Assembly: GCA_019155185.1 (NCBI GenBank)
Contig: CM032811.1
Span: 7,894,075-7,958,074, forward strand
Length of the DNA: 64,000 nt
Direction of reading: 5' to 3'
Origin: Beaufortia kweichowensis
Taxonomy: Eukaryota > Chordata > Actinopteri > Cypriniformes > Gastromyzontidae
The notes under the pieces are model-generated. The model was given only the letters and a program-made list of their open reading frames with translations, was not told the origin of the DNA and searched no databases. A program made the translations under genes and the position numbers. Positions 1 through 22,363 of this stretch are shown piece after piece; within the stretch, counting starts at the first letter, position 1, and each line of letters begins with the position of its first letter.

Positions 1-22
1 TTATCCACCTAATGTTCTTCAG

Positions 23-1572
23 GTTACATATCGAGTAATCCAGGTTGCAGATGGACAGCTGGAAGCTCAAGCAGATGGTGCAACGGCTGTTAGTGTAGTG
101 ACTGGGTTTCCTGCTACAACACAACCTGTTACACAGGTGGATGCATTGTATACTGTTGCAACTGACATAGATTAGTCTTTTTCCACTAGTCTAGTTCCAC
201 TAACATTGTTCTGCTGTTATGTGTTTTAGGCTGTGTTTTCTCACTCAGAGGGCTTAGAAGGAGATGGCACAGAAACCCATTACACTTATTACCCTGCCAC
301 TATCTCAGATGCTGCAACAGGCACTATGGTGACAGGTGTTCAGGCCTCAGATGCTTTGCTAAGTCAGACTGCACCTGCAGGTACATGAATAAATAAATTA
401 CGTCTTGCCCTGATTTATTATTACTATAAGTATAAATGCATCAAAAGAATTTTGTATATTTATGTATTCTTCTGGTTTCTATTCTAGGTCAGTTATATGT
501 TATGATGTCACCACAGGAGGTCCTTACTGGAGCCAACCAGAGGTCTATTGCACCTCGTACACAACCTTACAATGCGTAATGTTGCCTTTTTCAGCCTCTC
601 AAAAGCATTTGTTTCTCATTGTGTTCTCTTTTTCAATTAGTAATTTGCAGGCCCATGCGTAATCTGCTCATCATTCAGTTATAAATATTACCTGCATGTT
701 GTAATATGTATAAAATTCCTGTCTTACTGGATAATGGAGTTTACAGATTCTGAATGGGCCTGATAGCTTCATGTATTTGATTTGGATAGAAGCATTTTAC
801 TTTTTAATTTTATTGTATCTAGTGTATTTCATGAGGTAGTGATCATGGACTAGTGTAAAGTCCTAAAGAATAAACATAATATTTAACTTTTGCAGCAAGA
901 CAGAGGGGCCAAGAACATCAAGAGATGAAAAAAGACGAGCTCAGCATAATGAAGGTAATTTTAATGAGAGGTGATTAATAATTACATTTAAGTTATCAGT
1001 CGATAAGAGTAGTGATTATTTTTATACAGTTGAACGGAGACGCAGAGACAAAATTAATAACTGGATTGTTCAGCTTTCAAAAACAATTCCAGACTGCACC
1101 ATAGATTCCACGAAAACAGGACAGGTATGTTTTAGGTTATTTGAGTGTGATACAGAAGGGAGAATTTGATTGTGTATGATTTTGTGTGTTATTGTTACTT
1201 ACAGAGTAAAGGTGGGATCCTATCAAAGGCCTGTGATTACATTCAGGATCTAAGACAAAGTAACAGCCGGTTAGGTGATGAATTAAACAACCTTGAGAGG
1301 TTGAGAATGGATAATCAGCTGTTACGACAGGAGGTATGTGATTTACAAAAATTTTAAACAGCACCCTACATTTTTTTCTGTTTCTGTCAATGTGTGTCTG
1401 TGTTTCCATCTTGCCCCTTCTTCCTCTTTCTCAGGTCAGGTTTTCATAGATCATTTTGTTGCTGTTATCTTTTTTCCCAAAGGTGGAAGACTGGAAATCT
1501 AAGAATCAAATTTTAAGAAACCATCTCCGGCAGCATGGCATAGTCACAGCAGCAAGTGCAGATCCCCAGTGA
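23..1572 (+). CDS. usf1l: USF1-like bHLH-leucine zipper transcription factor, 3' part (5' exons lie off the left edge)
   Basis: Coding exons read as 23-136, 230-380, 488-575, 896-954, 1030-1124, 1205-1333 and 1483-1572 (stop TGA 1570-1572). Phases join without a break to give 241 residues. Exon 1 starts after an acceptor at 21-22; its donor (gtggat) is weak. The order matches the USF family: an activation segment with VIQV and an ETHYTYYPAT-type block, the USF-specific region just before the basic region (LYVMMSPQEVL), the basic region with the H-E-R DNA contacts (HNEVERRRRDK), helix-loop-helix (INNWIVQLSK...IPDC), and a leucine zipper ending in LRNHLRQHG. Members bind CACGTG E-boxes as dimers in the nucleus. 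The tail after the zipper (about ten residues, ending ADPQ) differs from mammalian USF1, so a fish usf1-like paralogue fits best. The family is certain, the paralogue name less so. Confidence 0.93.
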
Positions 1573-1980
1573 AGAATTATAAGGATGGTGGTATTAAAAA
1601 ACAATGGAAATTCAGAAAAAAGATAACTGCGTTTTTAGCAGTTGTTTGTCGATGGCATCAAACAACCTTGAACAATACATAATACAGGACTTTTTACCCA
1701 ACAATATTAGGTGATGATTCTCAGACAGGATTTTGCCTTATGTACATATGTTTTTAATGTTTTCTTCCAGATGTTTTGTTTTTATGTACCATGAAAGTTT
1801 GAAGGAATTTATTCATTTTTGTACTTTGAAAATATAATGTTAATTCAAATATTTGTGTTATGAATGCATTGTCATGTTTTATAGTTCTCAATTTAATTTT
1901 TCCACATATTAGGCATCAAGTAACTGCCTTTGAATTGTTACTTCACATGATACAGTAGCTTTCCCTATGCAGACTACAAA

Positions 1981-1986
1981 AATAAA
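1981..1986 (+). terminator. Polyadenylation signal of the USF1-like gene
   Basis: A canonical AATAAA lies about 410 bases after the stop codon of the USF1-like gene, at the end of an AT-rich 3' untranslated stretch. The next gene's promoter begins within about 100-200 bases, so the 3' end must be close to here. Confidence 0.7.
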
Positions 1987-2039
1987 CAGACAGTGAAATG
2001 AGTTTTATTTTTATATTTATTTCCCATTAGTGTTGTGTT

Positions 2040-2343
2040 TCGCACCATCTACACGTGTAAATTAACAAATATTTTCAGAAATGAGCGATAATAATAATTA
2101 TTAACATAACTGAAACGCCCACTCTTGTGACGTAGCTGTTCTTAAAGAGACACGAGCCTAATTTTAATTTTCTACTAACATTGAAACGAAATTACGAACG
2201 TGCCTCTTTAAGGATTTGCAAGCGTTTCCGGTGACGCGTTTTACTTCAAGGTTGCAACTGCTATTAGTTGCACTATGGACTTTCAGCAAAGTCTGTGAAT
2301 GAAAATATTGCGTATCGCTTATTTTAAATAATAAAGCAGGAAC
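2040..2343 (+). promoter_or_regulatory. Compact promoter and 5' leader of gkup, with a USF-type E-box
   Basis: This short interval separates the USF1-like poly(A) signal from the gkup start codon. It contains CACGTG at 2052-2057 (the site bound by USF/MYC-class bHLH-ZIP factors), a TGACG CRE-type core near 2128-2134, and a joined ETS-like/CRE-half motif (TTTCCGGTGACGCG) near 2225-2238. There is no clear TATA box. Two very short upstream ORFs (2275-2298 and 2299-2331) would lie in the leader if transcription starts near 2230-2270. The transcription start is not determinable from sequence alone. Confidence 0.55.
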
Positions 2344-5300
2344 ATGATTTGCATTCTACTGGTTGCAGGTCACGGCACAGTTTTAGAGACACAGATCAAG
2401 GTAATTATAAATGTCTTTTGAGACTCAATAAACTGTAATAATATTTTATACTCTGTATGTAAATGCGCAACTCTTGAACTCGATATTAACATGAACCTTT
2501 GTTATTATTAGAGTGATGTTACAGGCCTGTATGCTCATTTAAGCGGTGTGCCCAAAGCTCTTTTACCTGGAGTGGGTGGAAAGAAAATCTTGGATTTCTG
2601 GTGGGAAACTGTCAACACGTGAGTCACAATATTTGTTAATTTGTTCTAATAGATAAATTAACGCTGTTTTCAAATGCAACACATCATCCAGTCTTTTCTT
2701 TTTAGGCGTCAACTCTTTAGTGAAGTTTATTTGGTCACAAATGCTGATAAGTAAGTCACTTCTGTTCCGCATGTCACCCTGATCTGTTGCACTTACATTC
2801 ATCAAGTTTGCATTGTCTTTGGGCTACAACAGACATGACTTTGCTCTTCTTGCAGATTTTAAGATTGTGTTGTTACAGCCCTGAAAATTGCACTTATTTC
2901 AGATACAAGCACTATGAACGGTGGGCTACGGCAAATGACTTTCCAGTGGTGAATGTTGTGAATGATGGCAGCACGACTCTGGATGACAGACTCGGGGCTG
3001 TTGCTGATCTTGAGTTGGCCATCCGGAGCCGCCAGCTACAAGATGACATCATGGTGGTATGATGCCACATAACATCCATTTAGTTGCAACCTTTTCAGTT
3101 ATTTCATTTGACTTTACGCACTGTAACGCTTGGTATTTTCACATGGCAGATTGCAGGCGACATGCTGTGCGCCGATCAGAATTTTGACATTGCACAAGTT
3201 ATTCGCTTTTTCAGATCTAAGGTAAAAAAAACCTCAATACATGTTGATTTTGTTGAGTGAGATGTCATACACAGTCATCCAAACAGCTATAGCTTTGAGC
3301 TTCTGGCTCACAGTTTTTAAAACAAAATGCTTGTATTTCCTTTTTTATTTTTTACTAATTTGCTTCTCACTGCTACATTTAAGACTGGAGAACTTGCAAT
3401 ATATTATGAACTGGAGACGGGAGAGAAGAGCAACTCCAGAGGAATTGTTGAAGTGTGCCCAACCACTCATCGGTGAGGTGACACATCATCCTTTGCTTAT
3501 TTTGTGTTGTTTGAAAAAAGTAGTATTCTTACTTTATTTTTTAGACTTTAAATAGTAGGACTAAAGGTTTTCACAAAAACTGTGCATATCAGAGTCCAGC
3601 GCTTCTTCGAGAAACCTCAGGAGGGCATCACCACATCTCGTCTTGCCAGTGTGGTCTTCTATTGTCTGCGCAAAGAGTCATTACCGTACATCTCTGAATT
3701 CCTCTGCAATCACCCGGACGTTGATGATAGAACATTTGGAAAGTTTTGGGTCAGTGTTTACTGTAATTATTATGATTACACGTAATGAAATGTGGAATTG
3801 GTTTTCACTGGAATTAGATCTAAGTTTCAAGTGTCTCCTGATTTGATGTTGTGGTTTCACTGGTTGTAGGAATGGCTTATAAATGAAAAAAAAGTGCCTG
3901 TTTATGGGATGAAGCTGCCAACTGGATTTCAATTAATTGGTCAAGTGGTAGGTATAAATTCTTATTTACACTTGTTTATTACCACATTAACATGATATTA
4001 CGTATTTGTTTGATTCTTTTTAAAGATTTTTATGTTATACAGGGTCTGTCTGATTACACAAAATGGCTTGCCCACTATTCTTCAAAGCAGCAGTTGTCCC
4101 CATCTAAACCAATTACGTGCCGCTCATATGCCAGGTATACACACAGCTGAATTAAACAGCAGCGATACACACATTAAAAGTGAATTATCATGACATCCCC
4201 ATCTATGTATTCCCTGACTGTTTGTTGACTTACAGGGTTGGGCTCATGGGGAACCCGTCTGATGGTTTCAATGGAAAAACTATCGCTATGACCATTGCTA
4301 ACTTCTGGGCTGAGGTCACGCTCATTGAGAGCCAAACTTTGGTGAATAAAAATAGATTGAGATTCAGGGTATAAGGAAAGCATTGTGATTTACTTCTTGA
4401 TGGTCTTATTAAAGGTCCTTCTACCTCATCCACTGAATGACCCGACAGAGTTCGGAAGCTTGCAGGATCTCTTCCGGATCAGCCGCAAGGAAGGGTTTGT
4501 TAACTATTTAACTCTTTATCTTTACACATGCTTTTTTAATTATACAATGTATCTTTTAATGGTGCGATAAGATATGAGAAGCTATGCTATAAAAACAGTC
4601 ATGGATAAAGACAGAAGATTTTTAGGCATTGTTTTTAAAAAATTTTTTATCTTTAATCTCCAGGTACTTAGGAGGTCTGAGACTTCTACAAGCGACTTGT
4701 AAAAAGTTTTATCAGTTCTGTTCAGAACAAGGGTGAGATGCTTTATTCGAACAAACAGAACTGAATAACCTGAGAACTCTTCAATTGTTAATAACGTTTT
4801 TAATTCTACATCTGTTCTCCTTTTATTATCCCAGCATTGCTTTGTCCAAGCAAAATTTCACTCTGAAGTATGACACAAACATTCCTCGGCAAGTGGTAAG
4901 AATGGTATTATTTTCTGTTGTGTGTCAAGTTCATATTAAAGAAAACCCCTATTTTCGTATAATAGTTTGTTCTGATGCAATAATAATTTACTCTTTCATC
5001 ATATTTTGGTGTCTTTTAGGGCTTGGCTGGTAGTAGGTAAGTAGGCATGATGAACATGAAGTTGCTATGCTAATTTCAATTATTAGCAGCATCTGACTAT
5101 TCTAACACTTTGTGTGTTTTATGTGAAGTGCAATTGTTTCGGCCACCCTGAAGTGCCTAATGAAGTTTTACAATATTACAGACAATGTAAGCACATCTTT
5201 TACCAATTAATTTCCAACCTCTTAATTTCTGATTAAAATAATCTGTTATCTTATATAAACTTTATCTCGGGTCAGGATCTGCCTAAACCAGTTAGAGCTA

Positions 5301-6944
5301 ATTTTATCCTCAATGTTGAGACTGATGAGCTCTTCATCACAGCCGGTCTACAGGACAGAGTTGTGCAGGTATTTCAGACATTAAAGTGACCCAATGGACT
5401 TAGACTGCGTGAAACATGACTGTCTCAACTAATTTCTTGAAGGTCTATGAAGGCCTGGTTTACATGGACTTTAGCAAGCATCTTATGGACGAGCGGGGTT
5501 ATGGTACTGTCTTTGAAAATAACATTTAATTATGCTAAATAATTTTTGTTAAATTTTGTTTAACTCTCTAATATTCTTATTCTTTTCATAGGAGAGTATA
5601 TTCCCTTGGATATGACTGATCTTCCTTTATTTTGGCTGGCCTACTTGGGTGATCCAAGTGACTCTGGACGGATTCACAGTAATGTTAGACAACGCTGGCT
5701 GAATGGTACATTTTACAGTGATTGAACACAATGGTTTGTTTTTAAATTATAAGTCTACTGAGCTTTTTCTCAAGCTGTCTCCTTTCTGACCAGGTGAATC
5801 TGCTGTGGTTGAAGCTATGAAATCGTTTGCTGAGCTCACAGACCAAGCCCGGTTGGTTATTTTTTGTCCATCTGTCTTGAAATAATTCCAGCATTCCATT
5901 TTCATGCCATAGTAGATTAACCCACCCCGAGTGATGTCATAGCACCACTATTCCTAACGGATCACTAGTGATAAACAATAAGTGAAAATTATTTTCTCAC
6001 TTTATGCAGGGCTGTCTTCCAGTGTAAAGACTGGCCCAGACTTGCACAGCTCATGGATGAAAACTTTGAGCTAAGAAGGTATGGTGGTTTTATTTAGCTA
6101 AATCCATCACAAAGTCACTGTCAAAGTTACATAATAAAAAGGAGACAATGGCAACTCCTAACCCATGTGTGGCTGTTTATTCACAACATTATTTGTTCAC
6201 TATATGAAAAAAAATCATGCGAGTGGATGTGAATGATCTCAAATTAAAATGGATTTATAAGCAGATTGCAAATTTTCTATCAGGTCAGTGTATACTGATG
6301 ACTGTCTCGGCCCAGGAAATCTGAAAATGGTAAATCTTGCAAAACAGGTAAGTATTTGAATACTAAAGAATCATAAGGTATTTCCAATAAATTATAAATT
6401 AAATAAATGAGCCTTTATAAAAAAGCAGCAGATTTCAATGTATTATGTTTAATCTATATTGTCTGTGTAGTTTGGATCTGCAGTGAAATTGCCTGGCAGT
6501 GGTGGTGCTGTGGTGGGCTTGTGTATGGACCCTGAACGACTGGTATGACTGATCTTTTGGCTCTGATTTAAAGCTTGTCTGTAATTTAATCCGCTTTTTG
6601 TCTGAATTACTATAATTAGTAGACAATCCCGGGTTGTTCATGACCTCGGAAATGGTTTCTATGGCAATGCTCAAAATGCCAAACCTGTATTCCAGTTTAA
6701 GTACTGTCCATTCAAAATAATACTTTAAAACTATACTAAAAATTTGCATTCAGATGGTCTAATATTAAGGAAATAATATATACACATTAAACAATACACT
6801 TCTTTTTCTCAAGTGTATAAAAATGTCACAATCGTCTTGTTCTTTTTCTTCCACTAGGTGGAGATGAAGAAGGCATTCCAAGAGGCTGGATGTGTGTTTT
6901 GTCATATTGTGCCATATGATCCATTAGGGCATGGTCATAACTGA
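2344..6944 (+). CDS. gkup: Glucuronokinase with N-terminal sugar-nucleotidyltransferase domain (fusion enzyme)
   Basis: Coding exons: 2344-2400, 2512-2618, 2706-2750, 2903-3056, 3150-3221, 3384-3472, 3593-3749, 3870-3947, 4043-4134, 4236-4341, 4415-4494, 4664-4732, 4835-4895, 5020-5036, 5129-5186, 5276-5368, 5443-5503, 5592-5705, 5794-5851, 6010-6078, 6284-6347, 6471-6542 and 6858-6944. All phases agree; 619 residues. Residues 1 to about 250 resemble NTP-sugar transferases: LVAGHGT near residue 6, VPKALLP near 32, and a metal-site-like IAGDML. Residues about 280-619 are a GHMP kinase: RVGLMGNPSDGFNGK, the phosphate loop GLAGSSAI at about 390-397, and GSGGA at 576-580. This matches the gene called glucuronokinase with putative uridyl pyrophosphorylase in zebrafish. 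The likely role is D-glucuronate to glucuronate-1-phosphate, then to UDP-glucuronate, in the cytosol; activity is inferred. The family's usual nucleotidyltransferase Arg after GxGT is Val here. The start ATG follows an in-frame-independent leader and opens directly into the nucleotide-binding strand. Confidence 0.93.
5020..5036 (+). other. gkup: 17-nt microexon carrying the GHMP phosphate loop
   Basis: The exon runs from acceptor tttttag to donor gtaagt and codes only GLAGS plus two bases of the next Ser codon. The flanking exons (4835-4895 and 5129-5186) complete the loop motif. Skipping it would shift the frame and remove the ATP-phosphate-binding Gly-Ser loop. Confidence 0.88.
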
Positions 6945-7800
6945 TCACACCAAAAAAAATCATTTACTTACTGTACTGTATTTGTAGGTCAAGAAGTAAT
7001 TATAAAGTCTCTGGTGGAGGGAAAGACCTTATGAACTTGTCCTATTTGAGCTTTGTATATTACAGGACATTTTCCTACCGTATTGTTTAGTGGTAGATGT
7101 GAGTGGGTGGGACTTCAATTGTTGTATGTTTCAAATAGAAATGAAAAACAATTGACTTTGGAATGGTAGCCTTTCACACCCATCCTGTTTTATCTTAAAG
7201 ACTTTTTGGTAAAAACGTGGTGGACGTTAACACTTCTAGCAGTAGACAAGATTCCTGATTTAATCTTCAGGCAAAACTGCCTAAAATGTCAAAGTTCTTA
7301 AAAACTTATTTTTAAAATGACATGTTTTATATTTTGTTAACATATGAAGGATGATAAATCTTCTGCATTACATTTTACAGTATTGTTCATATTACATTAA
7401 ATAATTCAAATGACATGTATACAGCCTACTGTACAGTGCGTAATTTTGCTCATCTATGCAACATTGTTTTGCTACAGTATAATAATTAAGTGTATTTACA
7501 TGTAACATGTCACGTTACCTTTGACTTTTAAGTTAGACTAGTTAAATGTCAGTGTTTGTGTGGTATTAAGCATGATAAAAACAATGAGGGGGAGTTTGTC
7601 TGTTTTAAAACCCAATGGTCTAGTTATTTTGACGTCATTTTGGGACATCATTTTGCACCTTGCAACAACATGCTGCATGGTCCGTCCAAAGTGTTTCAAT
7701 CGTTTCAAACAAGCGTCTGGCAAGAAATCGCCTGATGCCCAAATATTGTATGTTTTGGAAACATCATAACTTGCTCGGTAATCGTTTCACTGTATAATCC
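6945..7800 (+). other. gkup 3' UTR and intergenic DNA
   Basis: AT-rich DNA between the gkup stop codon and the ubash3b leader. There is no canonical AATAAA close to the stop; ATTAAA near 7395 is the best polyadenylation candidate I see. No coding exon or recognised repeat is apparent. Short ORFs here on both strands lack splice context and family resemblance. Confidence 0.5.
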
Positions 7801-7809
7801 TACTGTATA

Positions 7810-7945
7810 CAAACACACGCAGATCTCTCGGTTGGGAGGAGGGACCGCTTATGCTGCAAGTCGCTTTAAGCAGCTGTTTCATATGGCTGCGCTGTGTTTC
7901 ACCGCGGTCGGATGCCACAGTATCTTTTAACAGGACATCTGAAGG
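7810..7945 (+). promoter_or_regulatory. Likely promoter/5' leader of ubash3b
   Basis: A locally GC-richer stretch with several CpGs (gcgctgtg, accgcggtcgg) and a purine-rich block (gggaggagggacc) immediately precedes the initiator ATG. No TATA box is placed convincingly. Its promoter role is inferred from position. Confidence 0.4.
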
Positions 7946-18566
<10,621 letters not shown>

Positions 18567-19558
18567 TATTTATAGTCATAGAGAATAGACTGCAATTTAA
18601 CCTGCACTGGAAGCACACAACTGAGCATTTTTTTTACAAATATATGTTATTTGTCACATTTTTGTTTTAATTTATGCAAATTAGACATTGATATGGGATA
18701 TGTGGTGTATGGGTTTTTGTTTGCAGGTGGACAGAGACTGCACTGATTAATGAAAATATAAGGTAATGTTTACTGGGCCTTCAAGTGGGCTTTCTCAGGG
18801 CATTGGCTATCACTTTTAAAAGGTGAAGTTATAAGAAAATCACTTCCTGCCATGCATATAATGTACCACTTTGCACTGATGTTAGTGATGTTAAAGGAAT
18901 CATGACTCATAATCATCTCTCAAAATTACTTGCATGCAAAAAAAGCAATATAAATTTTTCACTGCCATTCAAAAGTACTTGCTTGTTAACATTTTTTACA
19001 GAATGATAGTAAACTCATTAAAATATGGAATAACATAAATGTAACTATGGGTATTAGCCTATGCACAAAGGATATGCCTAAAAATAGAGATTTTAAAATA
19101 AGACATTATCAATGATTTTTTTTCATTTTAGGATAACTTATTATCTCTCATGAATGTCCAGTACTTGCTATCAGATGCTGTTAATTTCTTGTCAATGAAA
19201 CGGGGACATCAAACATTCTTTCTGTCATTCAGTGTTTGAACTTTAGGAGCTAAATCCTGAACTAATTTCCTACAGTTCATGGAAACATGTATTCTTGATA
19301 AATAATGTTTTGTTATGTAATAATACTAATAATAATGTACATGACATCCATGGCAACCCCCTCAAGATATTTCAGTAATTAAATGCAGCATTATAGGCTG
19401 AATATCAGGATTATAATTTAACATTAAATTGGAGTGTCATAGACTCATATTTTTCTATATTCCATAATGTAGAATGACATTTTTATTTGCCCCTTGTGTG
19501 TCTAAACTTAATTTTCTGTGAATGTGTTTTCAAATGTATCTCTACATAACCAATTTAT
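18567..19558 (+). other. ubash3b 3' UTR and downstream DNA
   Basis: AT-rich sequence after the stop codon. No canonical AATAAA is visible; ATTAAA near 19423 is a candidate poly(A) signal. No coding similarity or recognised element otherwise. Confidence 0.45.
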
Positions 19559-19560
19559 TT

Positions 19561-20022
19561 GAGAGCGCCCGGATTTAGACACCTCGGATTTAGGATATTT
19601 TCTACCTCAACCCGGAAACAATGTCTGGACCGGCGCTCTTTTAATGTTACTAAATACTTTATACTTCAATGTTACAAAAGGGACCTTTGGCGGCCAGGAA
19701 AACGCCAGGGTGGCTTCATTAATAGTAACCAAATACTTCTAAACTAAATCAAGATATTATGTCCGGGTTTAATGTGGGAAATATCCTAAATCCGGGTTGT
19801 CTGGAACTTAAGCCTGCAGGTAACTTTTGCAAAGTTTCGCGTGTTAACGGACCATTTTCAGTCAGGTTATTTAGCACCTTTGTCAGGTGCGTGCGTCTTC
19901 ATTTTTCGTCAGTTATTCGACGTTTAAACAGGCATAATAATGATGCATAAATAACTAATATTTTTTTTCTTAATATTTGGGTATTTTGGCCTTTGGCTTC
20001 CTTAATAGTAACTAATCTCTTT
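19561..20022. repeat. GC-richer inverted/direct-repeat unit of unknown type
   Basis: The word cggatttaggatatttt (19586-19602) pairs in inverted orientation with gaaatatcctaaatccg (19778-19794), 16 of 17 matching. A nested inverted pair joins gagcgcccgg (19563-19572) and ccggcgctc (19630-19638). A direct repeat ggcttcattaatagtaac (19712-19729) recurs as ggcttccttaatagtaac (about 19995-20012), and a looser copy lies near 19640. The block has more CpG than its surroundings. It could be a miniature transposon or a decayed satellite; no ORF supports a protein. Confidence 0.55.
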
Positions 20023-20059
20023 TACTTCTGTCCTGCTTTAACTCGAGGTGTCTTGTATA

Positions 20060-21660
20060 GTTTCTTCGACCTGTGATTTGTCAATTACATAGTCCGTTAA
20101 AGTTAGAAACTATTAAAAGATCCTTCAGAAATCAAGTGGTCTCGATAGCAAACTCTGGTCACATGAGCATCAGCATCTCCAAATTGGTAAGTATGCATTA
20201 AAATTAACCAGATGTTTAGGAAAAATGGGCAAATGCCTCCACAGATGTGGATAGAGAGGTGAAAGAATGCACGTACATAATAACCTGCACATACTGCCAA
20301 ATTAAGAAATGTACATGCTTTTTGATGCTTGTATAACAAAACCTCTGTACCAATGTATATAGTCACGTACATTAAATTGTCATTTTGCTCAATATATTTT
20401 AATGTGGGAGTGACAATTAAACAGTTAACATTTAATCTCCTAAACTTTCTCTCCTAAATCTCTTAAACGTTTCTTTTAATTGATGCTAAATCAGTATTGC
20501 ATTTATTTGTTTTAATGCATGTTTTCATTTCATTCCACATCAGTTTGAGTCAACCCTTGCAGTACAGAAACTCCCCATTGAAGACTACTTATTCTGTTTC
20601 TTAAAAACAAAATACATGAAGGATTTTCTGTTGAATCCTGAGGACTTCGGTAGCCATTAAAGATTTAAATCGCTGTAATATCAAAGACTTGTCGTTGTTG
20701 AAATGCAGTAATCAGGCTGTAATGAACCTGAAGCAGTTAACTCCATCTGTGTTAATGTCCTTGCAGTCTAATTACACAAGCTGTAAGCGGCCTTTTTTCC
20801 TTTCCCTTCCATTTGGCACCTGTGATCTTTCAGGCTTGGAATGGACAGACTTTCCCGTGATTAATGGGACTGATTGGCAATAGAAAGGACTGACAAACGA
20901 TTGGAGGGTTTCATTCCTCTAAAAATCCAAGTCATTATTGGAGAGCAGTGAATCTCTGCAATCTAATAATGCTCTCAGTGTTCTTTTCAAGCTTTTAAAC
21001 TAATTCGTGATTGATCACTAATTATCGGTGACGGAGCCTCTCGAGACAGCACTTTCCAGCTTTGAACGTTTGTTCCTATCTTAAAACAGTTTGAAAGGAG
21101 CTATAACTTCCAAATGGTTGACTCTGCTCCCTGGTGGAGAGTCAATAGGCCGCTGTGAGACATTTGAGTGAACATTGACGTTCTTTGCCAATATGCAATA
21201 TTGCCTCTCGACAGAATAAAACACCTGGAACGTAGAAATGTCTGCTCTGGTTTTGATGGGACCGTAGTCGGCAATCAGTAGTGTTACTGCTCTTATTGAA
21301 CTTCTTATTGGGTATTTGTATAGTGCTCCCCACACGCACTTTAGCAGCCAGACATTGGTTGACAAATCCACATTCTTTAATTGCGTGACCATTGATTTCA
21401 GTTCCAGTCAAAAAGAGAGAAAAAAGGAAAGAGCCCTCTTAAAGACAAGACATATATTAGTCTAATGCCGATGGCAAGACTCTTATTTGTGCAGCATAAG
21501 GAACACACACACATACAGGGACTCAGTCTCTGGCTGTTTCTTTATCAACAGAAGTCTCTGCAGAATAACATTTCCTTTTCAGTGTTGTTGATCTTTGTTT
21601 GTTTACTTTAAATTTAAAGATGGAACAGCTGTTTTGTAGGTTTTTGTGTTATAGTTGACC
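20060..21660. other. Non-coding stretch, possible conserved element
   Basis: No gene recognised. Between about 20640 and 21420 there is little simple repeat, base composition is balanced, and homeodomain-type words cluster (taattcgtgattgatcacta, attatcgg near 21001-21030). Overlapping ORFs on both strands have no family match. A conserved non-coding element is possible but untested. Confidence 0.3.
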
Positions 21661-21665
21661 AGATG

Positions 21666-21669
<4 letters not shown>

Positions 21670-21698
<29 letters not shown>
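21670..21698. repeat. (TA)n microsatellite
   Basis: A pure AT/TA dinucleotide tract of 29 bases. Confidence 0.95.
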
Positions 21699-21705
<7 letters not shown>

Positions 21706-22304
21706 GCAGTCTGAACATGGACATGCCAGGTAAGTCCTCCAATTTTTCTGCTTTTTTAGGTTCAGGTTATAAGGATGGTATTTTTAACGTATAATATATG
21801 TTATATAGTTACTAGGAGTATGTGCAGTATTTTCAGTCAAGAACAGTGCATGAAATTACTTGTCACCACTGTCATTTCTAGTAAAAACTATTTAATTTTA
21901 AAGAGAAGGAAAATGTATTCTTTGAAATGAGTGTTCACACACATAATTTTTATTTGTTAATATTGATATTAAACACAAAATTGTTAAAGATGACAGAGGG
22001 AACCAAAAGAACTTCAAAATGTGAAACTGAAATGTCAGTGAATCTAAATTAAATAAAGTCTTCAAGAACTTCCATTTGTTTCCAATAGGAGGCATTAGAG
22101 CTTATGGTTAGAACTGGACATCTTGTAAAACCTTCTGAGATTTTTAACACATTTTAATTTTAGTGTTTAAGCTAATTTAATTCAAATGCAGTTGTTTGGG
22201 ATGCACACAGAGGGTTGTGGGCGTGTTTGGAGTGTAGGTGGTTTTAGTGTTTTAATATAGTCAACTTAACGTAAAGTACAGAACTAAATATATTTCAATG
22301 CAGC

Positions 22305-22362
<58 letters not shown>
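22305..22362. repeat. (AAT)n microsatellite
   Basis: An uninterrupted AAT/TAA trinucleotide tract of about 58 bases. Confidence 0.96.

Positions 22363-22363
<1 letters not shown>

Noticed and set aside
1..22. Coding sequence from base 2 of the window
   Set aside because: Residues would not resemble USF1 there, while a good acceptor ends at 22 and the USF-like sequence begins immediately after.
831..845. let-7-like word (tgaggtagt) and a search for miR-100/let-7/miR-125b, which in mammals lie on the other side of UBASH3B
   Set aside because: The match stops after nine bases and there is no hairpin; I found no mature miR-100, let-7 or miR-125b sequence on either strand by eye.
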